This document shows, in pieces, positions 49,505 to 58,407 of a stretch of DNA of 64,000 nucleotides. The notes below the pieces were generated by a model that saw nothing but the letters and a program-made list of their open reading frames with translations, was not told where the DNA came from and ran no database searches. The translations under genes were made by a program, and so were the position numbers. This DNA comes from Frankia sp. AiPa1 (GTDB lineage: Bacteria > Actinomycetota > Actinomycetes > Frankiales > Frankiaceae). Within the stretch, counting starts at the first letter, position 1. Every line of letters starts with the position of its first letter. The stretch spans positions 1 to 64,000 of the forward strand of contig NZ_JALKFZ020000183.1 in the NCBI RefSeq assembly GCF_023243075.1, in the 5' to 3' direction.

Positions 49505-51187
49505 CTAACTGATCTCGGGTGTGGCGTGGTAGTCGACCCGACCGACCGTGGCCGGGAAATGCAGGTCGAACGCGGGCCGCTCGGACCGGATCCGCGGCAG
49601 CGAGGTGAAGTTGTGCCGCGGCGGCGGGCAGGACGTCGCCCATTCCAGCGAGTTCCCGTAGCCCCATGGGTCGTCGACGACGGCGAGCTGGCCCTTGCGG
49701 TACGAGTACCACAGGTTGTACAGGAACGGCAGCGTCGACAACGCCAGCAGGAACGATCCGGCGCTGGAGAACGTGTTCAGTGTGGTGAACCCGTCGGTGG
49801 CGCTGTAGTCGGCGTACCGCCGCGGCATGCCCTTCAGGCCCAGCCAGTGCTGGACGAGGAACGTGGCATGGAAGCCGAGGAACACCGTCCAGAAGTGGAC
49901 CTTGCCGAGCCTGTCGTTCATCATCCGGCCGGTGACCTTCGGGAACCAGAAGTAGGTCCCGGCGTAGGCCGCGAACACGACCGTGCCGAACACGACGTAG
50001 TGGAAGTGCGCCACGACGAAGTAGCTGTCCGACACGTGGAAGTCGATCGGCGGGCTCGCCAGCAGAACACCGGTGAGGCCACCGAACAGGAACGTCACCA
50101 GGAAGCCGATGCTGAACAGCATCGGCGTCTCGAAGGTGAGCTGCCCCCGCCACATCGTGCCGATCCAGTTGAAGAACTTCATACCGGTAGGCACCGCGAT
50201 GAGGAACGACAGGAACGCGAAGAACGGCAGCAGGACCGCGCCGGTGACGAACATGTGGTGCGCCCACACCGCCACCGACAGGGCGCCGATGCCGATGGTG
50301 GCAAAAACGAGGCCCTTGTAGCCGAACAGCGGCTTGCGGGAGAACACGGGCAGGATCTCACTGACGATCCCGAAGAACGGCAGCGCGAGGATGTACACCT
50401 CGGGATGCCCGAAGAACCAGAACAGGTGCTGCCAGAGCAGGGCACCGCCGTTGCCGGCATCGAACACGTGCGCGCCGAAGCGCCGGTCGGCCTCGAGCGC
50501 GAGCAGCGCCGCGGCCAGCACCGGGAAGGCGATGAGTACGAGGATCGAGGTGACCAGGAAGTTCCAGCAGAAGATCGGCAGCCGGAACATGGTCATGCCG
50601 GGAGCGCGCAGACACAGGATCGTCGTGATCATGTTGACGCCACCGAGGATGGTGCCAAGACCCGACACCGTCAGGCCCATGATCCACAGGTCGGAGCCGG
50701 CACCCGGGGAGTAGATCTCGTTACTCAGCGGCGCGTAGGCGAACCAGCCGAACGACGCGGCGCCGTTCGGGGTCAGGAAGCCCGCCACCACCGCCAGGCT
50801 GCCGAACGTGAAGAACCAGTACGACAGGGCGTTCAGCCGCGGGAAGGCGACGTCCGGCGAGCCGATCTGCAGCGGCACCAGCAGGTTCGCGAAGGCGAAC
50901 GCGATCGGCGTCGCGAACATCAGCAGCATGAGCGTGCCGTGCATCGTGAACAGCTGGTTGTACTGCTCGTTGGAGAAGTACTGCAGCCCCGGCCGGGCGA
51001 GCTCGGCCCGCATCATGATCGCCAGAATCCCGGCGAACAGGAAGAATCCCATCGACGTCACGAAGTACATCACGGCGATGTCCTTGTGCGACGTCGTGCG
51101 CAGATACCCGAGCAGATTCGTCCGCCTGGGTAGGTGGGATAGTTCGGGTTCGGCGTGGCCGACTCCCGTTTCGTGCACGAGGGTCAC
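49505..51187 (-). CDS. ctaD: Cytochrome c oxidase subunit I
   Basis: 560 residues from the GTG at 51187, which overlaps the ctaC stop (GTGA). Twelve membrane helices are visible. The low-spin haem ligand lies in FTMHGTLMLLMF. The CuB/active-site region is WQHLFWFFGHPEVYILALPFFGI with the Tyr-His cross-link motif. WAHHMFVTG holds two CuB histidines and YFVVAHFHYVVFG the haem a3/a ligands. The K-channel and D-channel residues appear normal. It reduces oxygen to water with proton pumping, using electrons from CtaC. The annotation is certain. Confidence 0.97.
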   Translation of the reverse strand: MTLVHETGVGHAEPELSHLPRRTNLLGYLRTTSHKDIAVMYFVTSMGFFLFAGILAIMMRAELARPGLQYFSNEQYNQLFTMHGTLMLLMFATPIAFAFANLLVPLQIGSPDVAFPRLNALSYWFFTFGSLAVVAGFLTPNGAASFGWFAYAPLSNEIYSPGAGSDLWIMGLTVSGLGTILGGVNMITTILCLRAPGMTMFRLPIFCWNFLVTSILVLIAFPVLAAALLALEADRRFGAHVFDAGNGGALLWQHLFWFFGHPEVYILALPFFGIVSEILPVFSRKPLFGYKGLVFATIGIGALSVAVWAHHMFVTGAVLLPFFAFLSFLIAVPTGMKFFNWIGTMWRGQLTFETPMLFSIGFLVTFLFGGLTGVLLASPPIDFHVSDSYFVVAHFHYVVFGTVVFAAYAGTYFWFPKVTGRMMNDRLGKVHFWTVFLGFHATFLVQHWLGLKGMPRRYADYSATDGFTTLNTFSSAGSFLLALSTLPFLYNLWYSYRKGQLAVVDDPWGYGNSLEWATSCPPPRHNFTSLPRIRSERPAFDLHFPATVGRVDYHATPEIS

Positions 51188-52167
51188 TGTCCGCTCCCGG
51201 AGGTGGTGGCGGTGACCGCGGTGGGCGCCGCGGCGGCCTGCGTCGACGTCGCCGAGGACGTCGACGAGACGGGAGCGTTCAGCCGCTCCGTGATGAACTT
51301 GTCGTACTCGGCTTGGGGCACGACCTTCACGTAGAAGTTCATCCGGTCGTGGTCGGTCCCGCAGAGCTCGGCGCAACGGCCGATGAACGTGCCGGTCTTG
51401 GTGACCGTCAGCTCGAACTGGTTGACCCGGCCGGGAATCACGTCCCGCTTGAACAGGAACTCGGGCACCCAGAAGGAGTGGATCACGTCTGGCGAGGTTT
51501 CCACGAACCGGATCGAGCGGTTCTGCGGCAGCACCAGCACCGCGGGCTCACCGGGGCGGCCGGTGACCTCGATCTGGTTCTGGCTCGGGCCTGCCGAACC
51601 CACCCCGGGGTCGAGGTACTTGAACTGCCAGTTCCAGCGGAAGCCGATGACGTCGACCGTCACGTCCGGGTGCGCGGAGAGCTTGGTGACCTCCGACTCG
51701 TCCCGGGCCGTGTAGTAGAACATGCCGACCACGATGACCACCGGCACGACCGTGTACAGAATTTCAACCGGCAGGTTGTAACGGATCTGCCGGGGCAGCA
51801 CGTCGCTGCGCTTGCGGAACGCGACGACGGCATAAAGGATCATGCCCCAGACCATGACGCCGACGACGAGCGCCGCGATCGCCGAGCCCTGCCACAGATT
51901 CAGCAGGCGCGGCGAGTAATTCGTCACACCATCGGGATAACCGAAGTTGGGCCGCTCGCAGGCAGTCGCCGCGATGCCCACGAGCGCGAGCGGCCCGACC
52001 AGACGCAGGGTCCGGCGGCTTCGCGAGCGCATGGCGCCCCGCCTGCCGGACGCCCCGCCGGATGCTCCACCGGAGCCAGCCGGCGTGCCTCCGACCTCCG
52101 CGACCGGGACCTCCGCGACCGGGACATCCACGGCCGACGGCCGGGTCCGACCGAAGGATCTCCTCAC
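51184..52167 (-). CDS. ctaC: Cytochrome c oxidase subunit II
   Basis: 327 residues. After ~45 non-conserved residues with PVAEVPVAEV repeats comes a lipoprotein signal ending in VGIAATAC, so the mature protein is probably lipid-anchored. Two membrane helices follow (AIAALVVGVMVWGMILYAVV and EILYTVVPVVIVVGMFYYTA). A cupredoxin domain carries the CuA ligands in HSFWVPEF and GRCAELCGTDHDRM. The tail is Thr/Ala-rich. It takes electrons from QcrC. The first residues are uncertain. A start near residue 46 (MRSRSRRTL) would fit the family length better. Confidence 0.94.
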   Translation of the reverse strand: MRRSFGRTRPSAVDVPVAEVPVAEVGGTPAGSGGASGGASGRRGAMRSRSRRTLRLVGPLALVGIAATACERPNFGYPDGVTNYSPRLLNLWQGSAIAALVVGVMVWGMILYAVVAFRKRSDVLPRQIRYNLPVEILYTVVPVVIVVGMFYYTARDESEVTKLSAHPDVTVDVIGFRWNWQFKYLDPGVGSAGPSQNQIEVTGRPGEPAVLVLPQNRSIRFVETSPDVIHSFWVPEFLFKRDVIPGRVNQFELTVTKTGTFIGRCAELCGTDHDRMNFYVKVVPQAEYDKFITERLNAPVSSTSSATSTQAAAAPTAVTATTSGSGQ

Positions 52168-52415
52168 CAGGTCCTGCCTCCCACGACTAGCGGCACGCGG
52201 GGGCGACGTGAACGCTGCCCGCCGCCATCCCGCGAAACCCCTTCAAACGCCATGTCACCCCGGTCGATCCCTCCGGACGACATGCTGTCTTCGACACGCT
52301 GTAGATGGTGCGGCAGCAGCGTATCTCAGCGGCCCGACAGCTTCTCGCCTCAGGCCCATCAAGGGGCTGTGATGCGCGCCCCCCATCGCTTCGCCAGGGC
52401 GTAGCGTCTTGCCCC

Positions 52416-53576
52416 GTGCCGGCCTATCTCGACCATGCGTCGACCACGCCCCTGCACCCCGCCGCCCGCGACGCGTTGCTGGTCGCGCTGGACGACGGCT
52501 GGGCCGACCCGGCGCGGCTCTACCGCGAGGGTCGACGGGCCCGGATGCTGCTCGACGCGGCCCGCGAGACGGTCGCCACCACCCTTGGCGCCCGCCCGGA
52601 CGAGATCAGTTTCACCTCCAGCGGCACCGCGGCGGCCACCGCCGCACTGCTCGGCGCGGCCGCGGCCCGCCGCCGCGCGGGCGATCTGATCCTGGTGAGC
52701 GCGGTCGAGCATTCCAGCGTCCTGCACGTGGCGGCGCACCACGAACAGGCGGGCGGACGGGTCACCGAGGTCGCAGTCGACGGCGTCGGCCGGGTCGACC
52801 CCGAGACCTTCATTCCTCCGGCCGGCACCGCCGTGGCCAGCCTGCAGCATGCCAACCACGAGGTCGGCACGCTGCAGCCGGTAGCCGAGGTCGCCGCGCG
52901 GCTGCGCGCCGCCGGTGTGCCCCTGCACACCGATGCGGCCGTGACCGTCGGACATGTCCCGGTGAACCTGCGCGAGCTCGGCGTCGACCTGCTCACGGCC
53001 AGCGGCCACAAGTTCGGTGGACCCGCCGGCGTCGGAATCCTCGCGATCCGCACCGGCACCCGCTGGCGCAGTCCGGGCCCCACCGACGAGCGGGAGGCAG
53101 GCCGGGTCGCCGGCTATCCGGATGTGCCGTCCATCGTCGCGACCGCGGCCGCACTCGCCGCTCGTGCTGGCGAGATCGCCGCGGAGTCCGCGCGTCTGAC
53201 CGGCCTCGTCGCGGCCCTGCGTCGCCGCCTGCCGGCGCTGATCGACGGGGTCGAGCTGCTCGGCGATCCGGATCCGACCGGGTCGGTGCCCCACATCTGC
53301 GCCTTCTCCTGCCTGTACGTGGCGGGAGAAGCCCTGCTCGACGGGCTGGACCGGGCGGGCATTGCCGTCAGTTCCGGGTCGAGCTGCACCTCGGACGCTC
53401 TGACGCCGAGTCATGTGCTGGTCGCCATGGGTGCGCTCACCCACGGCAACCTGCGGATCTCCTTCGGCCGGAACTCCACCCAGACCGACGTCGACGCTCT
53501 GGTGGACGTGCTGCCCGGCGTCGTGCGCGAGATCCGTGCCCGGTTCGGCGCCGGCGACCTGGACCCATCCGCATGA
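52416..53576 (+). CDS. Cysteine desulfurase (NifS/IscS-like aminotransferase class V)
   Basis: 386 residues. The N-terminus YLDHASTTPLHPAARDAL is typical. The PLP lysine is in TASGHKFGGPAGVG (SxHK), with LHTDAAVTVG, EHSSVLHVAAHHE and HANHEVGTLQP. The catalytic cysteine loop is VSSGSSCTSDAL, followed by HGNLRISFGRNST. It releases sulfur from cysteine as a persulfide. The stop overlaps the ATG of tusA (ATGA), so it probably hands sulfur to TusA. TAGCGT lies eight bases before the GTG start, with no ribosome-binding site. It lacks a neighbouring iscU, so a role in Fe-S assembly is not implied by context. tRNA thiolation or other sulfur transfer is more likely. Confidence 0.92.
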   Translation: MPAYLDHASTTPLHPAARDALLVALDDGWADPARLYREGRRARMLLDAARETVATTLGARPDEISFTSSGTAAATAALLGAAAARRRAGDLILVSAVEHSSVLHVAAHHEQAGGRVTEVAVDGVGRVDPETFIPPAGTAVASLQHANHEVGTLQPVAEVAARLRAAGVPLHTDAAVTVGHVPVNLRELGVDLLTASGHKFGGPAGVGILAIRTGTRWRSPGPTDEREAGRVAGYPDVPSIVATAAALAARAGEIAAESARLTGLVAALRRRLPALIDGVELLGDPDPTGSVPHICAFSCLYVAGEALLDGLDRAGIAVSSGSSCTSDALTPSHVLVAMGALTHGNLRISFGRNSTQTDVDALVDVLPGVVREIRARFGAGDLDPSA

Positions 53577-53632
53577 CCGACGGCGGCATGACCGACGGCG
53601 GCATGACCGACGGCGGCATGACCGACGGCAGC
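53573..53632 (+). repeat. Four 15-bp repeats each carrying an ATG at the tusA start
   Basis: Four direct units of ATGACCGACGGCGGC (the last one ends AGC), in frame with the tusA gene and overlapping the stop codon of the upstream gene by the first ATG. Confidence 0.9.
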
Positions 53633-53854
53633 ACGGTGGTGGACGCGCGCGGCCGGCGCTGCCCGCTACCGATCATCGACCTGGCCCGGGCCATCGTCAC
53701 GGTCGCCCCCGGCGAGACGGTCACCCTGTGGGCGAACGATCCCGCGGCCGGACCGGACGTTGCCGCATGGTGCCGACTGCGGAACCACGAACTGGTGTCG
53801 ACTGGGGCATTGCCGCCGGACGGCGAGGAGTTCGTCGTGCGCCGCCGGAGCTGA
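53573..53854 (+). CDS. tusA: TusA/SirA-family sulfur carrier with repeated start region
   Basis: 93 residues. The TusA motif RRCPLPIIDLARAI holds the persulfide cysteine, then ETVTLWANDPAAGPDVAAWCRLRNHEL. The ATG overlaps the cysteine desulfurase stop by four bases. The first 20 residues are four copies of MTDGG/MTDGS. They are encoded by four 15-bp direct repeats (53573, 53588, 53603, 53618), each starting with ATG. Translation could begin at any of the four. Only the last few residues are needed before the beta-strand TVVDARG, so a start at 53618 would give a standard 78-residue TusA. Confidence 0.9.
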   Translation: MTDGGMTDGGMTDGGMTDGSTVVDARGRRCPLPIIDLARAIVTVAPGETVTLWANDPAAGPDVAAWCRLRNHELVSTGALPPDGEEFVVRRRS

Positions 53855-53888
53855 CCGAATCCCTGAGCCAGCGGCTCCCGGCCGGGGG

Positions 53889-54869
53889 TCAGGACGCGGG
53901 AAGGTGCTCGGCGATCTCGGCGGCGGCCGCATCCCCGTAGGCCTCGGCAAGCCGCTTGAGCGCGTCGGTCGGGTCGATCTCGTAGTCCTGCGGACCGACC
54001 GTCTCCAGCACCAGGGTCGCGATGAGCGTGCCTAGCTGGGCGGCGCGCTCCAGCGGCAGTTCCCAGGACAATCCGGCGAGAAACCCGGCGCGGAAGCCGT
54101 CGCCGACGCCGGTGGGATCCGGGGTGTCCCGGGCGGGAACGACAGGAACCCGGATGATGTCGCTGCCCGGGGCCTCGATCACCACGCCGTCCTTGCCATG
54201 GGTGGTGACCCGCACGCCGACCGTCGCCAGGATGTCCGCGTCCGACCAGCCGGTCTTGCTGGCAAGCAGGGCCTTCTCGTACTCGTTGCAGAACAGGTAG
54301 GCCGCACCGGCGACGAATTCGCGGATCTGCGAGCCGTCGAGCAGGGCGAGCTGCTGAGACGGGTCGGCGGCGAACGCGTAGCCGCGCTCGCGGCTCTCCT
54401 GGGCGTGGCGCAGCATCGCCGCGGGGTTGTTCGGGCTGATGATGACCAGGTCGAGCCCGCCGGCCCGCTCGGCGATGGGCGCGAGCTCGATCTCGGCGGC
54501 CTCGTCCATCGCCCCTGGGTAGAACGAGGCGATCTGGTTGAGGTCCAGGTCGGTGGTGCAGCTGAACCGGGCGGTGTGCGCGGTCTGGCTGACCCGCAGG
54601 GCGCTGGTGTCCACTCCATGGTCGTCGAGCCAGGTGCGGTAGTCCCCGAAGTCGTTGCCGACCGCGCCGACGAGGATCGGGCGCAGTCCGAGACGCCCGA
54701 GGCCGATCGCGATGTTGGCAGCCGCCCCGCCGCGACGGACCACGAGCTCGTCGACGAGGAACGACAGGGAGACCTTCTCGAGCTGGTCGGCGAGCAACTG
54801 CTCGGCAAACCGCCCTGGGAAGCGCATCAGGTGATCGGTGGCAACGGAACCCGTGACGGCGATATCCAC
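53889..54869 (-). CDS. PfkB-family kinase, adenosine-kinase-like (Rv2202c type)
   Basis: 326 residues from the GTG at 54869. The ribokinase fold has IAVTGSVATDHLMRFPGRFAEQLL, RRGGAAANIAIGLGRLGLRPILVGAVGND (first PfkB signature region) and DPTGVGDGFRAGFLAGL (second signature; the Asp of GDG is the catalytic base). AFAADPSQQLALL and FCNEYEKALL are in between. It matches the actinobacterial adenosine kinase gene Rv2202c by sequence style and place. The substrate could be another nucleoside or sugar. TAGGCT lies eight bases before the start, so a leaderless transcript is likely. A terminator separates it from erpA. Confidence 0.9.
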   Translation of the reverse strand: MDIAVTGSVATDHLMRFPGRFAEQLLADQLEKVSLSFLVDELVVRRGGAAANIAIGLGRLGLRPILVGAVGNDFGDYRTWLDDHGVDTSALRVSQTAHTARFSCTTDLDLNQIASFYPGAMDEAAEIELAPIAERAGGLDLVIISPNNPAAMLRHAQESRERGYAFAADPSQQLALLDGSQIREFVAGAAYLFCNEYEKALLASKTGWSDADILATVGVRVTTHGKDGVVIEAPGSDIIRVPVVPARDTPDPTGVGDGFRAGFLAGLSWELPLERAAQLGTLIATLVLETVGPQDYEIDPTDALKRLAEAYGDAAAAEIAEHLPAS

Positions 54870-54972
54870 GATGGTGCAGCCTACCGGGTGCCTCGGTGTG
54901 GCCTCGGAGCCGCCTGCGTCGCCGTCGTCGGCCCAGTGCCGCCGTCTCGGCGGCTCAGGCGGCCAGAACGAA

Positions 54973-55012
54973 CGGAGCCCGTCACGACCAGGACTGGCCA
55001 TGACGGGCTCCG
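54973..55012. terminator. Hairpin terminator between erpA and the kinase gene
   Basis: CGGAGCCCGTCA (54973-54984) and TGACGGGCTCCG (55001-55012) form a perfect 12-base stem. The 16-base loop itself contains CCA/TGG, so a longer structure is possible. It lies 90 bases after the erpA stop on the minus strand. Confidence 0.75.
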
Positions 55013-55101
55013 ACGTTCGATGCGGCGGCCCAACCCCCGTCAGATTCCGGCCAGAGGGATCACCCCGGAATCGCAGACGGCCGGCTCGACCGGCGGTCGG
55101 C

Positions 55102-55464
55102 TCAGTGGAACGAGTCGCCGCAGGCGCAGGAGCCCTGCGCGTTGGGGTTGTCGATCGTGAAGCCCTGCTTCTCGATCGTGTCGACGAAGTCGATCGTCGC
55201 GCCGCCCAGGTAGGGGGCGCTCATCCGGTCGACGGCGACCTTGACGCCCGAGAAGTCCAGAACGACATCGCCGTCGAGGGACCGCTCGTCGAAGAAGAGC
55301 TGGTACCGCATGCCCGAGCAGCCACCGGGCTGCACCGCGATGCGCAGCTTGAGGTCATCCCGACCTTCCTGCTCCAGCAGGGTCTTCACCTTGCCGGCAG
55401 CCGTGTCGGTGAGGAGGACGCTCGAGGACTGCGTCGCGGTCTCCGTCGTGTCCTGAACGGTCAT
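55102..55464 (-). CDS. erpA: Iron-sulfur cluster insertion protein ErpA (HesB/IscA family)
   Basis: 120 residues from an ATG at 55464 with AGGAG upstream. The A-type carrier motifs are the three cysteines in QPGGCSGMRY and CACGDSF at the end, with VLLTDTAAGKVKTLLEQEG and GATIDFVDTIEKQGFTIDNPNAQG between. It accepts an Fe-S cluster and passes it to target enzymes. Nearby targets could be the Rieske protein, NadA or ThiH, which is inference. It is monocistronic, with a terminator after it and a long untranslated upstream region. Confidence 0.95.
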   Translation of the reverse strand: MTVQDTTETATQSSSVLLTDTAAGKVKTLLEQEGRDDLKLRIAVQPGGCSGMRYQLFFDERSLDGDVVLDFSGVKVAVDRMSAPYLGGATIDFVDTIEKQGFTIDNPNAQGSCACGDSFH

Positions 55465-55665
55465 AGGGACTACTCCTGCCCTTGCTGTGACGTGCCTGGC
55501 GGGGCCAGGCTCATTGGTTCCGGTCGGGTACTGCGCTTCGGATCGGTCGCACTGCGGTTCAGTCGCACTGCGGTCGGGTGTCGCTTCCGGTACTGCCCGC
55601 GACGCCACCGGCTTCCCGGCAGACGCCCCAGGCATCAGACGGCCACTGCGCCGGACTCCGTGCCC

Positions 55666-55727
55666 GGCAACAACATCCATGCCCGACGACTTCATCCATG
55701 CCCAACACTTCATCCATGCCAACACCA
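55666..55727. repeat. 18-bp tandem repeat upstream of erpA
   Basis: Three consecutive units have the consensus TTCATCCATGCCCAACAC (18 bases, the last one lacking a C). Confidence 0.8.
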
Positions 55728-56079
55728 TCGGACGGGATCCGCTTCCCATCGTAGCGAGACCTCGGGTACCCGACCACGGCGCGACCGCGTCGACCGCGAG
55801 ACCCCCGTCACCTCGCGTTACGTACCGGCCATGTCCCCGTCCGGCCCCAGCGCCCGGGACCGCCGGCCCACGACGGCAGGCCAGGTGACGCCTTGACCTC
55901 CTGACCTGGAACGGTGCCGGGCCGGACACCGCCAGGGCACACGAGGCCAAGGCCTGGGAGTCCCGACATTTCGGGGTTCAGGCGTCACCGGTGATGACCC
56001 GGTGACCCCGACGACGAGTCGGCCCCACGCCGGCACATCCGCGCATACGATGCTGTCAGGGGGAGTTAGAGTCTCATCG

Positions 56080-56104
56080 ACCATTCGTCTCATCGACCAT
56101 TCGA
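56080..56104. repeat. Direct repeat upstream of nadA
   Basis: TCATCGACCATTCG occurs twice in tandem and GACCATTCG/GACCGTTCG once more. The spacing of the copies is about 15-18 bases. A regulatory role is possible but unsupported. Confidence 0.45.
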
Positions 56105-56216
56105 AAGTAGACCGTTCGTAAGTGGACCATCCGCAGACGGCCCCGGCGGGCTCACCGGCCGGCCGGCGCACAGGACAGGCGGCCAGGCCCACAGGCCGGT
56201 CGACCGGAGGAGCGCC

Positions 56217-57428
56217 ATGACCACCAACCCGGCCCTCGGGCACGATCCGGACCCGTCTCTGACGCTGGTGGGGGCCGTCCCGTCGCCGCTGGCTCTGCTG
56301 CTGCTCGGCCGCGAGGCGGACCCGGCCAGCGAGCGTGGCGTCGACTGCCCGGGTGATCTGCCGCCCGCCGCCGACCCGCGGCTCGCCGCCCGGGCCGCCG
56401 CCGCGAAGGCCACGCTCGGCGACAGAGTGTTCGTCCTCGGGCACCACTACCAGCGCGACGAGGTCATCGCGTTCGCGGACGTCACCGGTGACTCGTTCAA
56501 GCTCGCCCAGCTTGCCGCGGCCCGTCCCGAGGCCGAGGCGATCGTCTTCTGCGGCGTGCACTTCATGGCCGAAAGCGCCGACATCCTCACCGGAGCGCAC
56601 CAGCGCGTCATCCTGCCGGACCTCGCCGCGGGCTGCTCGATGGCCGACATGGCCACCGCCGAGCAGGTCGAGCAGGCCTGGGACGACCTGGCTGACGTGG
56701 GGGTGGCCGACGCCACCGTGCCGGTCAGCTACATGAACTCCTCTGCCGCCATCAAGGCGTTCACCGGGCGCCACGACGGCACGATCTGCACGTCGTCGAA
56801 CGCCCGCCGAGCGCTGGAATGGGCGTTCGGCCCCCGGGGCGGCGAGCGGGTGCTGTTTCTTCCCGACCAGCACCTGGGCCGCAACACCGCGATCAACGAG
56901 CTCGGCATGACCGAGTCCGACTGTGTCGTCTACGACCCGCGCCGGCCCCGCGGCGGGCTCACCGAGCAGCAGCTGCGCACCGCGAAGATGATCCTCTGGC
57001 GCGGCCACTGCTCGGTGCACGGTCGGTTCACCCGGGCCAGCGTGGACGAGGTGCGCTCCCGCGTCCCCGGCGTGACCGTGCTCGTCCACCCGGAGTGTCG
57101 CCGGGAGGTGGTCACCGCGGCGGACCTGGTCGGCTCGACGGAATACATCATCGCCGCCGTCGACGCGGCTCCGCCCGGTTCCGCGTTCGCCATCGGCACC
57201 GAGCTGAACCTCGTGCGCCGGCTGGCCACCCGCCACCCCGACAAGACGATTGTCTTCCTGGACCGTACGGTGTGTTTCTGTTCCACCATGAACCGGATCG
57301 ACATGCCGCACCTCGTCTGGGCGCTGGAGTCCCTCGTCCGCGGGGAGACGCCGAACCAGATCACGGTCGACCCGGACGTGGCCACCCCTGCTCGGAAGGC
57401 ACTCGATCAGATGTTGGCACTGCCCTGA
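56217..57428 (+). CDS. nadA: Quinolinate synthase
   Basis: 403 residues. The enzyme condenses iminoaspartate with DHAP to quinolinate in NAD synthesis, using a 4Fe-4S cluster. The three cluster cysteines are in AAGCSMADM, HPECRREVV and RTVCFCSTMNRIDM. FVLGHHYQRDEVIAFADVTGDS, FCGVHFMAESADIL, NSSAAIKAFTGRHDGTICTSSNA and FLPDQHLGRNTA are typical. The first ~60 residues are not conserved. GGAGGAGCGCC lies just before the ATG. The partner genes nadB and nadC are not in the window. The stop overlaps the ATG of the next gene by one base (TGATG), so the DUF3043 gene is co-translated. Confidence 0.94.
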   Translation: MTTNPALGHDPDPSLTLVGAVPSPLALLLLGREADPASERGVDCPGDLPPAADPRLAARAAAAKATLGDRVFVLGHHYQRDEVIAFADVTGDSFKLAQLAAARPEAEAIVFCGVHFMAESADILTGAHQRVILPDLAAGCSMADMATAEQVEQAWDDLADVGVADATVPVSYMNSSAAIKAFTGRHDGTICTSSNARRALEWAFGPRGGERVLFLPDQHLGRNTAINELGMTESDCVVYDPRRPRGGLTEQQLRTAKMILWRGHCSVHGRFTRASVDEVRSRVPGVTVLVHPECRREVVTAADLVGSTEYIIAAVDAAPPGSAFAIGTELNLVRRLATRHPDKTIVFLDRTVCFCSTMNRIDMPHLVWALESLVRGETPNQITVDPDVATPARKALDQMLALP

Positions 57429-58069
57429 TGGCCCTGCTCAAGCGCCGCGGCGGCGCCGATCCGGACGTGTCCGATGCTGCCGGCACGGCCACGGGATCCG
57501 CCGAAACCGCCGTCGAGCTGACGGGCGAGTTGGTGCCGGACGACGGCCCGCGCCGCACCGCCGGCAAAGGCCGGCCGACACCGAAGCGCTCCGACGCCCG
57601 GGCGGCCCGGACGCAGACCACCGCGACGGCGAAGAAGCCCGCGAACCGGACCGAGGCGCGTGCCACCCGGCGCAAGCAGAGCCAGGACTACCGGGCCGCG
57701 ATGATGTCCGGGGACGTCAGCCGGCTACCACCGCGCGAACGCGCCCCTGAGCGGGTGCTCGCCCGGGACTTCGTCGACACCCGGATCAACGTCGGCCCGT
57801 TCTTCCTGATCGCGGCGGTCCTCTACTTCGTCGGCGGTCTGGTTCCGATCGGCACCGTGCGGTTCGCGGCGACAATCCTCATGCTCGCCGGGATCGTCGC
57901 GGTGGTGGTCGACTCGATCGTGCTGTCGTGGCAGGTCAGCAAGCGGATCACCGAGCGTTATCCGGATTCCCGGGTCCGGGTGCGCGCCTACGCCGCCCAG
58001 CGCGCCCTGCTCCCCCGTCGCTGGCGCCTGCCCCGCCCGCGCGTCTCCCGCGCCGACCCCAGGCCGTAG
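57428..58069 (+). CDS. DUF3043 membrane protein
   Basis: 213 residues. A charged N-terminal ~130 residues (basic, with the KQSQDYRAAMMSGDVSRLPPRERAPERVLARDFVDTR motif characteristic of DUF3043) is followed by two membrane helices (INVGPFFLIAAVLYFVGGL, FAATILMLAGIVAVVVDSIVL) and a basic tail (RRWRLPRPR). DUF3043 proteins are found in actinobacteria close to cox/erpA genes. The function is unknown. It is translationally coupled to nadA by TGATG. Confidence 0.9.
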   Translation: MALLKRRGGADPDVSDAAGTATGSAETAVELTGELVPDDGPRRTAGKGRPTPKRSDARAARTQTTATAKKPANRTEARATRRKQSQDYRAAMMSGDVSRLPPRERAPERVLARDFVDTRINVGPFFLIAAVLYFVGGLVPIGTVRFAATILMLAGIVAVVVDSIVLSWQVSKRITERYPDSRVRVRAYAAQRALLPRRWRLPRPRVSRADPRP

Positions 58070-58407
58070 CCCGATCGCGTGCGGCGTCGGGCGCCCGATG
58101 CCGCACCCCCGGCCGCAGCTGTGCCGCCGCGGAAGGCGTGCTGCCACGCTCCCCGACGTCGACCGGGAAACCATTTCCTTGCCCTCTTCGCCCTCCTGGC
58201 CTCTGTGCCGGAGCGCAACGGGCTCGGCGACGATGCACCGGCGCCGCTCGACCTCGCGCCGATCACCGATGGCTCAGCCCCAGGGACAGCAGGCGTGCCA
58301 TCAGTCGGGCCGAAAGCCGACTCGCGGGGTGGATGCCATAACCTCACTCCGCGGCGGGAACAACGACCGCGAAGCGGCGGGAACAAAGACCGCGAACGGA
58401 GGCGGCG
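58070..58407. other. Intergenic region
   Basis: 338 bases without a supportable gene. Open frames here are Arg/Pro-rich shadows. Short GCGGGAACAA/GACCGCGAAGCGG repeats at 58351-58394 precede the ribosome-binding site GGAGGCGG of the next gene. Confidence 0.45.

Larger units (their letters stand above)
55465..56216. other. Intergenic region between divergent erpA and nadA
   Basis: 752 bases. The only features are a direct repeat GTCGCACTGCGGT (55546-55574), the 18-bp tandem array at 55666-55727, and a short palindrome-rich CTCATCGACCATTCG duplication (56076-56104) that probably marks the nadA upstream region. No conserved reading frame is seen. Confidence 0.5.
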
